Positions 34,356 through 44,027 of a DNA stretch of 64,000 nucleotides are shown one piece after another. Origin of the DNA: Myxococcales bacterium (GTDB lineage: Bacteria; Myxococcota_C; UBA6777); the NCBI GenBank assembly GCA_020632975.1, contig JACKEL010000012.1, forward strand, positions 1 through 64,000. The letters run 5' to 3'. Below the pieces are notes generated by a model. That model had not been told where the DNA came from and ran no database searches. It saw only the letters and a list, made by a program, of their open reading frames with translations. The position numbers and the translations under genes are program-made. Position 1 is the first letter of the stretch, and every line of letters starts with the position of its first letter.

Positions 34356-35807
34356 ATGAGTACAAAACATGTCTCGTCAGTGTCTCGTCCTCCACAACCT
34401 TCTTTGCAAGCCAACCTTGCGAACACACAGCCTACTTCTGCAAGAGAGGCTTCGCAAACGACCGAAGCAAGGGATGTCAGCGCTGCAACAGATGCGCACG
34501 CTCTCCAAGATGCAGGGGCTTCCACTGCAAGTCCCGCGGAGCATCAGTTTGAGGCGGGTGGGCGATCCGCACTTTTGCAGGATGCCGCTGCCCCCACGCT
34601 TGCTGCACCCGCTTCGTCACCTGCTTCGCCCGAACTTTCGTCCTCTTTGCGTGGGCAACTCGCCACCGCGCATCTTGTGGGAAGCGGACGGGCGGGTGGG
34701 GCGATGGGGGTTCGTTCTGGAGGGATGGTGCGTTCAGGAAGCGGACCCGTCGATGTTGCCCGTTGGCAGAGGCACCCAGAACAAGTCTTGGGGCATCTGA
34801 CACAACGCGCTGCTTCGGGATCTGGGGCGGCTGCTGCCAATGAAGCGGATCGTTGTGGGGCGGCCAACTTGTTGGGGGTTTCTGTGATGGCTGGCCCTGA
34901 AGCGACACGACAGATGTTGTTACAAGCGGCCGAAAATCGCGGGACTTCCTTGACAGAACAAGGCCGCGAACAGCTTCGAACCATCGCAGGACACATCGAT
35001 CCCGCGCACCCTGAAAGCAGCAGCATCACGTTTGAAGAACTCAGCCAAGCACAGGGGCTTCTCTATCAAGCTGGTAACACAAGAGCCGACGCCTTGGGAG
35101 AGATTAACGAGATGCGTCAGATCTTGAATCGTGCTAATCCCAGTCCTTTTGGTGCGCGCCCAAGCGCTGAAGACCGCGCAGCCTCGCGCCCTTACGAAGA
35201 AGCCATTGGCACAGGGGATCTTTCTCGTGCGGCTTGGCAACGTTTGCAAAGTTGGGATGGACACGCCCCACTGCAAGCCTACGATCAACAACTTCTCCAA
35301 CGTTTGATGCAGGTCCATCGCGGGCCAGGCGAATATCCGCTGACATCTGCACCTGATCCACAAGATCCGAGCCGCCGCGAGTGGTTCTTCCAAACGGGCC
35401 CAGGGATCGGCGGAACCGACCACTCTCGTTTTGATGATGGCGAGTTGCGCCAACTTGCAGCGCGGACCATGGGGCGCGCGGGGTCCCAAGAAACCGAGCA
35501 GCCTCGTCGCTTGGAAGATCTGTTAGGAAGCGGGGCCACTGGACTTCGCTCTGGGCAAGCCGCGACATTTCGTGTCCAAGCCGACGCTCGAACCTCCCAA
35601 TCTTCGGACCATTACATCACAGTGGGGCGTTCTCCCAATGGGCAGTATTATCTCTATAACCCTGATCCTGGGCCTGGTGACGCCACCTTGGTGACAGGGA
35701 GCCGTGCCCAAGTCATGTCCGCGGCGGGCCGTTATGACGGTCGGATGCCAAGTGATGGGGATGGAGACCTACCCAATTTGATCCTCACGCGACCCCATGG
35801 CGCATAA
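34356..35807 (+). CDS. Putative papain-fold cysteine-peptidase-like effector
   Basis: A 483-residue protein with no signal peptide. Residues 1-160 are low-complexity (Ala, Ser, Thr, Pro, Gly). The only cysteine, Cys167, sits in 'DRCGAANLLGVSVMAG', which resembles the QCGAAS-type nucleophile helix of papain-fold peptidases. 'DHYITVGRSPNGQYYLYNPD' supplies a fitting His (419) and Asn435 or Asp437. The order Cys-His-Asn and the 'HY.V' and 'Y.L.NPDPG' strands support the fold. Myxobacteria export such proteins as toxins or effectors, but the secretion route is not visible. ATG 34356 is preferred (AGGGGA upstream). Function is inference. Confidence 0.5.
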   Translation: MSTKHVSSVSRPPQPSLQANLANTQPTSAREASQTTEARDVSAATDAHALQDAGASTASPAEHQFEAGGRSALLQDAAAPTLAAPASSPASPELSSSLRGQLATAHLVGSGRAGGAMGVRSGGMVRSGSGPVDVARWQRHPEQVLGHLTQRAASGSGAAAANEADRCGAANLLGVSVMAGPEATRQMLLQAAENRGTSLTEQGREQLRTIAGHIDPAHPESSSITFEELSQAQGLLYQAGNTRADALGEINEMRQILNRANPSPFGARPSAEDRAASRPYEEAIGTGDLSRAAWQRLQSWDGHAPLQAYDQQLLQRLMQVHRGPGEYPLTSAPDPQDPSRREWFFQTGPGIGGTDHSRFDDGELRQLAARTMGRAGSQETEQPRRLEDLLGSGATGLRSGQAATFRVQADARTSQSSDHYITVGRSPNGQYYLYNPDPGPGDATLVTGSRAQVMSAAGRYDGRMPSDGDGDLPNLILTRPHGA

Positions 35808-35808
35808 A

Positions 35809-38616
35809 TCACTCGATGATGCGGATCTTTGCGCCTTGGCGATCTGAGATGAAGATCCGCCCTTGTTTGTCGAGGGCCAGCCCGTAAGGATCTTTAAAGC
35901 CCGTCTGTTCGACAGGACCATTCGCTTCATTCTTCCCACCGTTCCCTGCAAACCGCGTCACATTGCCCGCAGCATCGATTTGTCGAATGACAAGGTTTTG
36001 TGTGTCTGCAACAAGGATCTCTCCTGTCGGTAACCACAAGATCCCGCAAGGACCGTTAAATCGGGCTTGTTTCCCTGCTCCATTTCGACTACCAGCTTGT
36101 CCATCTCCTGCGATCGTGGTGACATTGCCCGCAGCATCGATCTTTCGGATGCTATGGTTCCCTGTATCAGCAACGTAGATGTTTCCTTGGGTATCAAGCG
36201 TGATGGCGTTGGGGCTGTGAAATCGGGCCTTTTTTCCTTGCCCATCTTGTGTCCCAAAGATCCCATCGCCTGCGATGGTGGTGACATTCCCTGACGTGTC
36301 GATCTTGCGGATACTGTGGTTGTTTTTGTCTGCAATGTAGAGGTTTCCAGCCTTGTCAAAAGCAAGTGAACTTGGTGCAGAAAATCTTGCTTTGTCGAGG
36401 GGACCATCCACAAATCCCGCGGTTGTGGTGCCTGCGTAAGTCGTCGTTGCTTGGTTGGCATCGACTTTACGGATGCAGTTGTTGCCTTCGTCTGCCACAA
36501 AAAGATTGTCTTGGGCGTCAAAAGCAAGCGCTGTGGGGGCATTGTAGTTCACATTGGTTGTTCCATCTGTGTGGCCGCTGCCGTTATGTCCCGACCATTC
36601 GATAAGATCGCCTTGTGCATTGACGGCAAAGATCCCATGCGTGTCGATATCTGGGATAAAGAGGCGTCCCAAACTATCGAAGGCGATGGACCCTGGCCGT
36701 AGAAGTTTTTCGTGCGAGGAGTTGGTAATCTCCCGATATATCGTCGATGTGGTGCCATCTGTGCTGATCTTGCGGATGGCATTGTTCGCACTGTCCGCGA
36801 CGTAGAGATTTCCACTGCGATCCTGCGTTAACTGCGCTGGATTCGAGAACTGTGCATCACTGCCGATCCCGTCCTTCCAACCGCGTTTTCCGCCCGCCAA
36901 GGTTACGGTCCTTCCATCTTGTGCGACTTTGCGGATCGCATGGTTCCCTGTGTCTGAGACGTACAAGTCCCCGTTGCCATCGAGAAGAACATTTTGAGGA
37001 GACGAGAAAGAAGCTGCAAAGGCCACACCATCGAGCAATCCTTTGACGCCGCTCCCTGCGAGGGTTGCGACCTTTCCATCTGCAAAAGTGATCTTGCGCA
37101 AGATATCGTTGCCGCTGTCTGCGGCGATCAGATACTCCCCATCTTGCGAGAAGGTGATGCCGCGCAAGAACTGGAACTTGGCTTCGTTGAGCGACCCATT
37201 TTTGAGGCCCGCTTGGAAAGTGGCGATGGTTTGGACGGTTCCGTCTGTGATGCTGATCTTGCGCAACATGTAAGCGTCGGGTGGGTTGGCGGCGGAGGAC
37301 TGCGTCAAATAAAGCGATCCATCAGGAGCGCTCGAAAGGAAAAAAGGCTCGTAGAGGTAGGCTTGGGTGCCTTTGCCATCTTTGCTCCCGATGCCCGCGC
37401 ACCCCGCAAGGAACGTCGCAAAGCCCGCAGATGTGATCTTTCGGATGCAGTGGTTCCCGTACTCTGCGACGTAGAGATTGCCCAATTTGTCTAGCGCGAG
37501 GCCCGCAGGAGCGGACAACTTCACATTGGCAAGGCTGCCATTGGTTTTTCCTGAAGTGGTCCCTCCCACAAAAAGCTTCATCCTGCCCGTGAGATCGAGC
37601 TTGTAGATGCGGTGTGTGCCAAGACTGGAGACATACAGGACCTTTTCGTCTTCGTTGAAGGCGAGCCCTGACGGGGTTTGGAGAAGTCCCTCTCCACCAA
37701 TCCATGTCTTGATTTGTCGTGAGGGCTTTTCGTCGGTTTTCCCGTCGCAATCGTTGTCTTTGCTATCTCCTTGGACTTCGGTGACAGGTATAACTTGTCC
37801 CACGCAGTCCGACCACACGCCGTTTGTGCAAGTGGAGAATCCTTCTTGGCAAAGACCGAGGCCCTTTGTCTCGGTGGGACCGTCATAACAGACACGACGC
37901 GCTCCTTCTTCGCAGATACATCGACCCCCATGACAGGCTTCTTTTTCCAAGCATCCGCGGTTACAAGCGCCACAGTGCGTCTTGTTGATATCCAGATTGA
38001 TGCATTCTTGGCCGCATAAGGTGGTCTGTGCATCACAGATATTCTTGCAGTATCCGAGCTTACAAAGCTCTGTTTTGGGGCAAGATGTCTCACATGCTCC
38101 GCAATTGTTGCGATCGCTTTGTAGGTCAACGCACGCAGACCCACAAAGCGACAGTGTTCCGCAGTCCAAGACGCACTTTCCTTCTTTGCAGGCTTGGCTG
38201 AGTCCGCATCTCCCCTTGCAGTGTCCGCAGTTTTCAACGTCCGTGAGTGGATCAACACAGATCCCATCGCAGATGATGGAGTTTTCTGTGCAGCCTTCTG
38301 TGCGTGTGCGGCACTGGCTATCCACGCAAATCTCGCCAAAGCCACAGGACTTTCCGCAGCTTCCGCAGTTGTTTGTATCTGTCTTGAGGTTGGTGCAGCG
38401 TGGCGCACAGAGGTGAGGGCGGTCTGTCGGGCAACGCAGCACTTTGCAGTAGTATTCCACGCAATAGGTTCCCGCGACGCAGTCTTCTTGTTTGCTGCAC
38501 GCGTCTTTCTCTCGACAAGCCCCCAAGCCCATCCACAGAAAACAGGCCATCGCCAACAAAAAACCACGCAGAAAAGAATGGTACGTTGCCTTAAAAAAGA
38601 TCGTCTTGCTTGCCAT
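35809..38616 (-). CDS. Cys-rich and NHL-propeller lipoprotein
   Basis: A 935-residue exported protein. The signal ends in 'MGLGAC' (lipobox). Residues 35-240 hold four CGxCxxxC units ('NNCGSCGKSC', 'ENCGHCKGRC', 'NNCGACETSC', 'THCGACNRGC') of the stigma type, then a Cys-rich region and 'DSKDNDCDGKTDE', a Ca-binding-like loop. The C-terminal 600 residues form about ten NHL repeats ('GNLYVADxxNHxIRKI' pattern), enough for two propellers. It is likely surface-exposed and protein-binding. The start at 38616 is the best in-frame ATG, but its ribosome site is weak. Confidence 0.85.
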   Translation of the reverse strand: MASKTIFFKATYHSFLRGFLLAMACFLWMGLGACREKDACSKQEDCVAGTYCVEYYCKVLRCPTDRPHLCAPRCTNLKTDTNNCGSCGKSCGFGEICVDSQCRTRTEGCTENSIICDGICVDPLTDVENCGHCKGRCGLSQACKEGKCVLDCGTLSLCGSACVDLQSDRNNCGACETSCPKTELCKLGYCKNICDAQTTLCGQECINLDINKTHCGACNRGCLEKEACHGGRCICEEGARRVCYDGPTETKGLGLCQEGFSTCTNGVWSDCVGQVIPVTEVQGDSKDNDCDGKTDEKPSRQIKTWIGGEGLLQTPSGLAFNEDEKVLYVSSLGTHRIYKLDLTGRMKLFVGGTTSGKTNGSLANVKLSAPAGLALDKLGNLYVAEYGNHCIRKITSAGFATFLAGCAGIGSKDGKGTQAYLYEPFFLSSAPDGSLYLTQSSAANPPDAYMLRKISITDGTVQTIATFQAGLKNGSLNEAKFQFLRGITFSQDGEYLIAADSGNDILRKITFADGKVATLAGSGVKGLLDGVAFAASFSSPQNVLLDGNGDLYVSDTGNHAIRKVAQDGRTVTLAGGKRGWKDGIGSDAQFSNPAQLTQDRSGNLYVADSANNAIRKISTDGTTSTIYREITNSSHEKLLRPGSIAFDSLGRLFIPDIDTHGIFAVNAQGDLIEWSGHNGSGHTDGTTNVNYNAPTALAFDAQDNLFVADEGNNCIRKVDANQATTTYAGTTTAGFVDGPLDKARFSAPSSLAFDKAGNLYIADKNNHSIRKIDTSGNVTTIAGDGIFGTQDGQGKKARFHSPNAITLDTQGNIYVADTGNHSIRKIDAAGNVTTIAGDGQAGSRNGAGKQARFNGPCGILWLPTGEILVADTQNLVIRQIDAAGNVTRFAGNGGKNEANGPVEQTGFKDPYGLALDKQGRIFISDRQGAKIRIIE

Positions 38617-38722
38617 CCATGCACCACCACGTTGAAGAATGCTTTGTGACGTCCCCAAGTCCACGAAAGCTATCATGTTCTAAAAAAGAAAGCGACCCAG
38701 GGTCTGTGGTGATGGGTACGAC

Positions 38723-39904
38723 TTAACCGAGCACGTGGGCTAGATAGGTGTATTCGTCTTGTGTGTTGTAAGCTTGCGCGGAGATGCGGAGGAGGCGTTT
38801 GTTTTGTACGGGGCCCGATGTGACGGGGACTTCGATGTCGTGTTGTTGGAAAAGCCGCTCTTGGAGCGGGTCAATCAGCCCGTTGGGAAGGTCTTGGGGA
38901 TCGCGAGGAGGGAGCGGCAAAGCGGCCATACTTCCCAACAGTGCGTCAGGACAGAGCAAGGGCAGACCCAAGGCATCAGAAAGAATCTTTCTACCCATAC
39001 AGACTTTTTGATGATTGGCTTGCATGATCGCTTCCCACGAAAGCCCAAGGAGTTGGGGGAGAAAATCGATAGCATGGGGAAGGCAAAGAAAGGGCGTAGG
39101 GTCCGTCGTTCCTGTCCAGTCGAAGCGCAAACGAAAGCGCGAATACTCGCTTCTAGGATCATTTTCGCCGTGGCTGATGGAGAGAGGGCGTAGGTCTTCA
39201 CGCTCGGCTTCACGGACGTAAAGGAAAGCTGCGCCTTTGGGAGCGCACATCCACTTGTGACAGTTCCCCGTGTAAAAGTCGGGGTCGAGATCGCTGAGAT
39301 GGAGAGGCAACATGCCGGGTGCATGGGCACCATCAATCAAGATCTTGATCCCACGTGAACGCAGTGCAGGAACAAGCGTTTGTACGGGGAGGATTAGGGC
39401 CGTCGGGCTGGTGATATGGTCGATGAGAACGAGCTTTGTACGCGTCGTCACATGTTGAAGGATCGCATCGTGGAGTTGTTGTGGATCTTGAACGGGGAAG
39501 GGGAGCGGCGCCACAACGACTTCAGCGCCATGTTGTTGAGCGACAAAGCGAGCAGCGTTGTTACAGGCGTTGTATCCGTGATCTGTAATCAGGATCTGAT
39601 CGCCTTTTTGAAAAGGAAAGCAGCGCAAGACAGTGTTGACACCGTGCGTTGCGTTGGGGACGAATGCGAGCCCTTCAGGATCTGCGCGCAAAAAAGCCGC
39701 GAGAGCAAGGCGCGCTTGATCAAGAAGTGGCTCGTACGCACGGATGAAAAAACGAACGGGTTGTCGCTCAAGTTGATTGCGGAGCTCTTGTTGGAGATCG
39801 AGGCTCTTGCGCGGACAAGCACCAAAGGAGCCGTGGTTCAGGAAGATCACGTCGGGGTCAAGGAGCCAGTGCTGTTTGAGGGGGGAGGGGGCAGGGCGTT
39901 GCAT
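38723..39904 (-). CDS. Class V aminotransferase (isopenicillin N epimerase-like)
   Basis: A 393-residue PLP enzyme. 'DVIFLNHGSFGACPRKSLD' and 'THGVNTVLRCFPFQKGDQIL' are family marks, and the PLP Lys lies in 'NCHKWMCAPKG'. Relatives include isopenicillin N epimerase and cysteine desulfurases; the substrate is not defined. It has AAAGGAG upstream and lies 28 bases after the biotin carrier gene, so it may be the last gene of the transcarboxylase operon. Confidence 0.88.
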   Translation of the reverse strand: MQRPAPSPLKQHWLLDPDVIFLNHGSFGACPRKSLDLQQELRNQLERQPVRFFIRAYEPLLDQARLALAAFLRADPEGLAFVPNATHGVNTVLRCFPFQKGDQILITDHGYNACNNAARFVAQQHGAEVVVAPLPFPVQDPQQLHDAILQHVTTRTKLVLIDHITSPTALILPVQTLVPALRSRGIKILIDGAHAPGMLPLHLSDLDPDFYTGNCHKWMCAPKGAAFLYVREAEREDLRPLSISHGENDPRSEYSRFRLRFDWTGTTDPTPFLCLPHAIDFLPQLLGLSWEAIMQANHQKVCMGRKILSDALGLPLLCPDALLGSMAALPLPPRDPQDLPNGLIDPLQERLFQQHDIEVPVTSGPVQNKRLLRISAQAYNTQDEYTYLAHVLG

Positions 39905-39932
39905 GGCTGGCTCCTTTGTGATGTAGGGGAGA

Positions 39933-40484
39933 TCAGGTCTCGGCGCTTGCCTCAGAAGATGGGGCTTCGATCTCGACGAGCATCTGGCCTTTGTTGACGT
40001 TGGCTCCTGCGGAGACAGCGACGGTTTTCACTACGCCATCGTGGGGGGCTTTGACTTCGTTTTCCATCTTCATGGCTTCGAGGATGAGCAACACATCGCC
40101 CATCACGACTTTTTGGCCTTCTTCCACCATCACGCGAACGATGGTGCCAGGCATAAAGGCCGTTATGCTACCTTCGCCTTCGGCGGCATTTGCGGCGCTT
40201 TGGGTTTGGCGGGTGGCGCGCAGAGGCGTAAAACGAACTTGGTGCAGACGACCATCGATCGCGACACTGGTTTGACGCGAAAGACGCAACTCGTCTTTTT
40301 GTTCTTTGGGGACATCGAGGTTGAGCATCGCCTCGCCCACACGGGCTTTAAAGCCTTGTTCTGTTTCTTGAAGTTGGACGAGATATTCTTGTGCGCCAAT
40401 GTTGACGCGGATCTGCTCGCCGTGCTGGGTGGCTTCGACTTCGAGGCCAAGATCATCGAGTTGTATCTTTCCGCGCATAGACAT
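39933..40484 (-). CDS. Biotin carboxyl carrier subunit (1.3S-like)
   Basis: A 183-residue carrier protein. The biotin site EAMKMENE gives modified Lys139; the barrel starts at 'GSITAFMPGTIVRVMVEEG'. The first 100 residues are an extra domain not present in the 123-residue Propionibacterium 1.3S subunit. It would shuttle carboxyl groups between the two carboxyltransferases encoded upstream on this strand. A 134-base gap separates it from the 5S-type gene. Confidence 0.92.
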   Translation of the reverse strand: MSMRGKIQLDDLGLEVEATQHGEQIRVNIGAQEYLVQLQETEQGFKARVGEAMLNLDVPKEQKDELRLSRQTSVAIDGRLHQVRFTPLRATRQTQSAANAAEGEGSITAFMPGTIVRVMVEEGQKVVMGDVLLILEAMKMENEVKAPHDGVVKTVAVSAGANVNKGQMLVEIEAPSSEASAET

Positions 40485-40618
40485 AAACGTGTTTCCTTTG
40501 CGGAGAGGAACCGAACCTTCGATGGTTCGGGGTCAGTTAAGATGGGGTTGGGTATCCCATCGTCTCTCGTTCAAACGAAAGCAGGGGACACCACCAAAAG
40601 GGCATCATCACGACGAGA

Positions 40619-42154
40619 TCAAGGGAACAAACGACCTTTCAGGCTCTCCAGTCGTCCAGCCCACTTCCACGGATTGATCGAGGATCTGCCGTTGGGTTGG
40701 TTGTCTTGCTCAAAGACGTCTTGACGAAGATTGAAGATCACGGCGCTCAGTGCGGCGGCGAGGACTTCAGGGGCGGGGCCACCACGTTCGCGTTCTTCAA
40801 AGAATTGGAGCGCGACTTGTGGAAAAAGTGCGTAAGAAAGGGCGTCATCTTCGAGGATGCCACCGCGATCCTTCACAGCTTCTTTGCTGCTTTCCCACAA
40901 AGGTTCGAGTAGATCGGCTGGACGCGCAGTGATCGGGGGTTGCTTGTTGAGTTCTTCTGCGCGCTTGCGGAGTGCTTCGTCTGTTTCAGCGGGGCAACGT
41001 CCGTATTTTCCGAGAAGAAGGTTACGTGCTTCGAGGCTGAAGTTTTTGTATCTTTCGCCGCTCAACACGTTGAGGACCGCTTGGGTTCCAACGATCTGAC
41101 TGGTGGGTGTCACGAGCGGGGGATAGCCCATCTCTGCGCGGACACGGGGGACTTCTTCGAGGACTTCCTCGATGCGGTCGAGTGCGCCTTGTTCACGGAG
41201 TTGGTTCGCGAGGTTCGAGATCATCCCGCCTGGGATTTGAAAGCGCAGGACGCGGGGGTCGATGCCTGTAAACTTGCTTTCAAAGTGGTGGTACTTTTCT
41301 CTTACATCGCGGAAGTACTCGGCGATCTCAGAGAGCAGGTTCAGATCGAGACCTGTATCGTGTGCGCTGCCTTGAAAGGTCGCAACGATCGACTCTGTGG
41401 GAGGCTGTGATGTTCCGCCTGCAAGCGAAGAGATCGAGGTGTCGATGATATCTGCGCCCGCCTCAACAGCTTTAAGATACGAAACTTCGGACATCCCGCT
41501 GGTTGCGTGAGAGTGGATGTGGATGGGCAGCGAGAGAGCTTCTTTTAGTGCGCTGACGAGCTTTCCTGCGGTCTGTGGATCAAGAAGGCCCGCCATGTCT
41601 TTGATACAGATCTGCTGGCATCCAAGCGCCGCGAGTTCTTTGGCGAAATCGACGTAGCGTTCGACTGTATGGAAGGGGGAGATCGTGTAAGAGATCGCGC
41701 CTTCTGCGATCTTGCCCGATTCAAGGACCGCTTCGATTGCGACCTTCATGTTGCGGATATCATTGAGTGCATCAAAGATCCGAAAGACGTCCATCCCATA
41801 ATGTGCGGTGCGCTGGACAAAAGCCCGAACGATATCATCAGGATAATGCTTGTATCCCACGACATTTTGCCCGCGCATCAGCATCTGAAGGCGCGTGTTG
41901 GGCATCGCTTGGCGGATCAAACGCAGGCGTTCCCACGGATCTTCGCGCAAAAAACGCATCGCAGAGTCGAAGGTTGCCCCACCCCACATCTCGACGGACC
42001 AATACCCCACACGATCGAGCTTTTCGAGGATCGGCAACATATCTTCTGTGCGCATCCTTGTGGCGAGCAAAGACTGGTGTGCATCGCGCAGGACGGTCTC
42101 GGTAATATGGAGTTTTCGCGACTTGTTGGCGCTTTGGTTTTGTTCTTGAGACAT
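40619..42154 (-). CDS. Pyruvate/oxaloacetate carboxyltransferase (5S-like)
   Basis: A 511-residue TIM-barrel carboxyltransferase. 'TETVLRDAHQSLLATRMR' carries the metal Asp24, Lys185 lies in 'QICIKDMAGLL' (carbamylated in the family) and His214/His216 in 'IHIHSHATSGM' bind metal. The length matches the transcarboxylase 5S subunit. It would accept carboxyl from biotin onto pyruvate to make oxaloacetate or run the reverse. It follows the 12S-type gene by 52 bases. Confidence 0.95.
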   Translation of the reverse strand: MSQEQNQSANKSRKLHITETVLRDAHQSLLATRMRTEDMLPILEKLDRVGYWSVEMWGGATFDSAMRFLREDPWERLRLIRQAMPNTRLQMLMRGQNVVGYKHYPDDIVRAFVQRTAHYGMDVFRIFDALNDIRNMKVAIEAVLESGKIAEGAISYTISPFHTVERYVDFAKELAALGCQQICIKDMAGLLDPQTAGKLVSALKEALSLPIHIHSHATSGMSEVSYLKAVEAGADIIDTSISSLAGGTSQPPTESIVATFQGSAHDTGLDLNLLSEIAEYFRDVREKYHHFESKFTGIDPRVLRFQIPGGMISNLANQLREQGALDRIEEVLEEVPRVRAEMGYPPLVTPTSQIVGTQAVLNVLSGERYKNFSLEARNLLLGKYGRCPAETDEALRKRAEELNKQPPITARPADLLEPLWESSKEAVKDRGGILEDDALSYALFPQVALQFFEERERGGPAPEVLAAALSAVIFNLRQDVFEQDNQPNGRSSINPWKWAGRLESLKGRLFP

Positions 42155-42206
42155 TCAAACTTCCCCGATAGATGGGCAAGGTCATCCTTGCGGATGTCCT
42201 GCGCGC

Positions 42207-43760
42207 TCAGAGCGGCATATTGCTATGTTTGCGAGATGGGTGACGCTCACGTTTGTTGGCGCAAGCTTCGAGCGCTTCGATCAAACGTGGTCGCGTTTCT
42301 TGCGGCTCGATCACATCGTCGATGTATCCGCGCTCTGCCGCGATATAAGGCGAAGCAAACTTGTCGCGGTACGTCTCCACCAACTCTTGGCGGCGCTTGG
42401 TTGGATCTTCGTGCTGGCTGAGTTCGCGGCGGAAGATGATATTGACCGCACCTTCCGCACCCATCACAGCGATCTCCGCTGTGGGCCAAGCCACGTTGAA
42501 GTCCGCGCGGATGTGCTTGCTGCACATCACGTCGTATGCACCACCATAAGCTTTTCGTGTAATGACGGTCAGTTTGGGGACGGTAGCTTCGCAGTAAGCG
42601 TAGAGGAGCTTCGCGCCATTTCGGATGATCCCTGCGTACTCTTGGGAGGTTCCGGGCAAGAAGCCAGGGACATCCACCATGGTCAACAAAGGGATATTGA
42701 AAGCATCGCAAAAACGCACAAAGCGAGCCCCTTTGATCGATGCATCGACGTCCAAACAACCCGCAAGATAAGCAGGTTGGTTGCCGACTACGCCGATTAC
42801 GCGGCCATTCAAACGCGAAAAGCCGATGATCAAGTTGGCGCCCCACATGGGCTGGACTTCGAAAAAGTCGCCATGATCGACGATCTTGCGGACCACATCA
42901 CGCATATCGTAGGGACGGTTTGGATCGTCGGGGATCATCGTGTTGAGATCGGCGTCCATGCGCGTGGGGGGATCGTCGCAAGGTTCTGTGGGAGGATCTT
43001 CCATGTTGTTGGAAGGGAGGTAGGACATCAACTGACGGATCTGCTCGAAAGCTTCGTCTTCGTTGTTGGCCATGAGGTTCGCCACACCACTTTTGGAATT
43101 GTGTGTGATCGCACCACCAAGCTCTTCAAAGGTCACTTCTTCCCGAGTGACGGACTTGATCACCTCGGGGCCTGTGATGAACATGTGGCTTCCCTTGTTC
43201 ACCATCATAATGAAGTCTGTGAGCGCAGGAGAGTACACCGCGCCACCCGCACAAGGCCCCATGATCGCAGAGATCTGAGGGATCACACCCGAAGACATCA
43301 CGTTGCGATAGAAGATCTCGGCGTATCCGCCCAAACTGACGACGCCTTCTTGGATACGTGCACCACCTGAGTCATTGATGCCGATCACGGGAGCGCCATT
43401 TTGCAGGGCCATGTCCATGATCTTACAGATCTTCTCTGCAAAGACCTCACCCAACGATCCACCAAACACCATAAAGTCTTGGGAGAAAACATACACAAGA
43501 CGACCGTTGATCTTGCCATAACCTGTGACGACACCATCGCCTTCAGGACGTTGTTTTTCCATCCCAAAGTCATAACAACGATGGCGAGCAAGTGCGTCTG
43601 TCTCGCGGAATGTCCCTGGATCAAGAAGTTTCTCGATACGCTCTCGCGCTGTATATTTGCCCTTCTCATGGCGTTTTGCCACTTTGGCGGGGTCTTGGCC
43701 TTCGATAAGCTTTTTCTTAAGCGCCCGAAGCGCCTCGATCTTTTCTGCTGTTGTGTTCAT
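42207..43760 (-). CDS. Acyl-CoA carboxyltransferase (12S/PccB-like)
   Basis: A 517-residue crotonase-fold carboxyltransferase. 'GGSLGEVFAEKICKIMDMA', 'GINDSGGARIQEGVVSLGGY' (acyl-CoA oxyanion pocket) and 'GGAYDVMCSKHIRAD' (carboxybiotin site) are typical of MmdA/PccB. ATG 43760 has GAGGT five bases away. It is the first gene of the operon 12S-5S-1.3S. The acyl-CoA preference (methylmalonyl or propionyl) is inferred from this layout. Confidence 0.94.
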   Translation of the reverse strand: MNTTAEKIEALRALKKKLIEGQDPAKVAKRHEKGKYTARERIEKLLDPGTFRETDALARHRCYDFGMEKQRPEGDGVVTGYGKINGRLVYVFSQDFMVFGGSLGEVFAEKICKIMDMALQNGAPVIGINDSGGARIQEGVVSLGGYAEIFYRNVMSSGVIPQISAIMGPCAGGAVYSPALTDFIMMVNKGSHMFITGPEVIKSVTREEVTFEELGGAITHNSKSGVANLMANNEDEAFEQIRQLMSYLPSNNMEDPPTEPCDDPPTRMDADLNTMIPDDPNRPYDMRDVVRKIVDHGDFFEVQPMWGANLIIGFSRLNGRVIGVVGNQPAYLAGCLDVDASIKGARFVRFCDAFNIPLLTMVDVPGFLPGTSQEYAGIIRNGAKLLYAYCEATVPKLTVITRKAYGGAYDVMCSKHIRADFNVAWPTAEIAVMGAEGAVNIIFRRELSQHEDPTKRRQELVETYRDKFASPYIAAERGYIDDVIEPQETRPRLIEALEACANKRERHPSRKHSNMPL

Positions 43761-44027
43761 CCATGACCTCAAATCTGCAATCCAAAACAAACGAACGTCG
43801 GATGGCTGCTTGAGATAGCCGATCTAGGATGCGCTTGGCAATATCCTGTGTGTTGGAAAGAAGAAAACAGAAACAAGAAAGAGAAGCAGCGCGGCTTCGC
43901 AGAGAAGTCGAGGTCGAAGGGCAGAAGAAGAGTAAGGCTTTGCGAAGGCATCTATGTTGAGCGGGATTTGTTTGAGGGATGTCGAAGGAAAGAGAGAAGG
44001 GTCGGAAGAGAGGAGGGGAGAGGGGGA

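Noticed and set aside
42225..43370. 381-codon open frame on the plus strand
   Set aside because: Antisense to the 12S carboxyltransferase gene, which has all its motifs; no ribosome site or recognisable domain.
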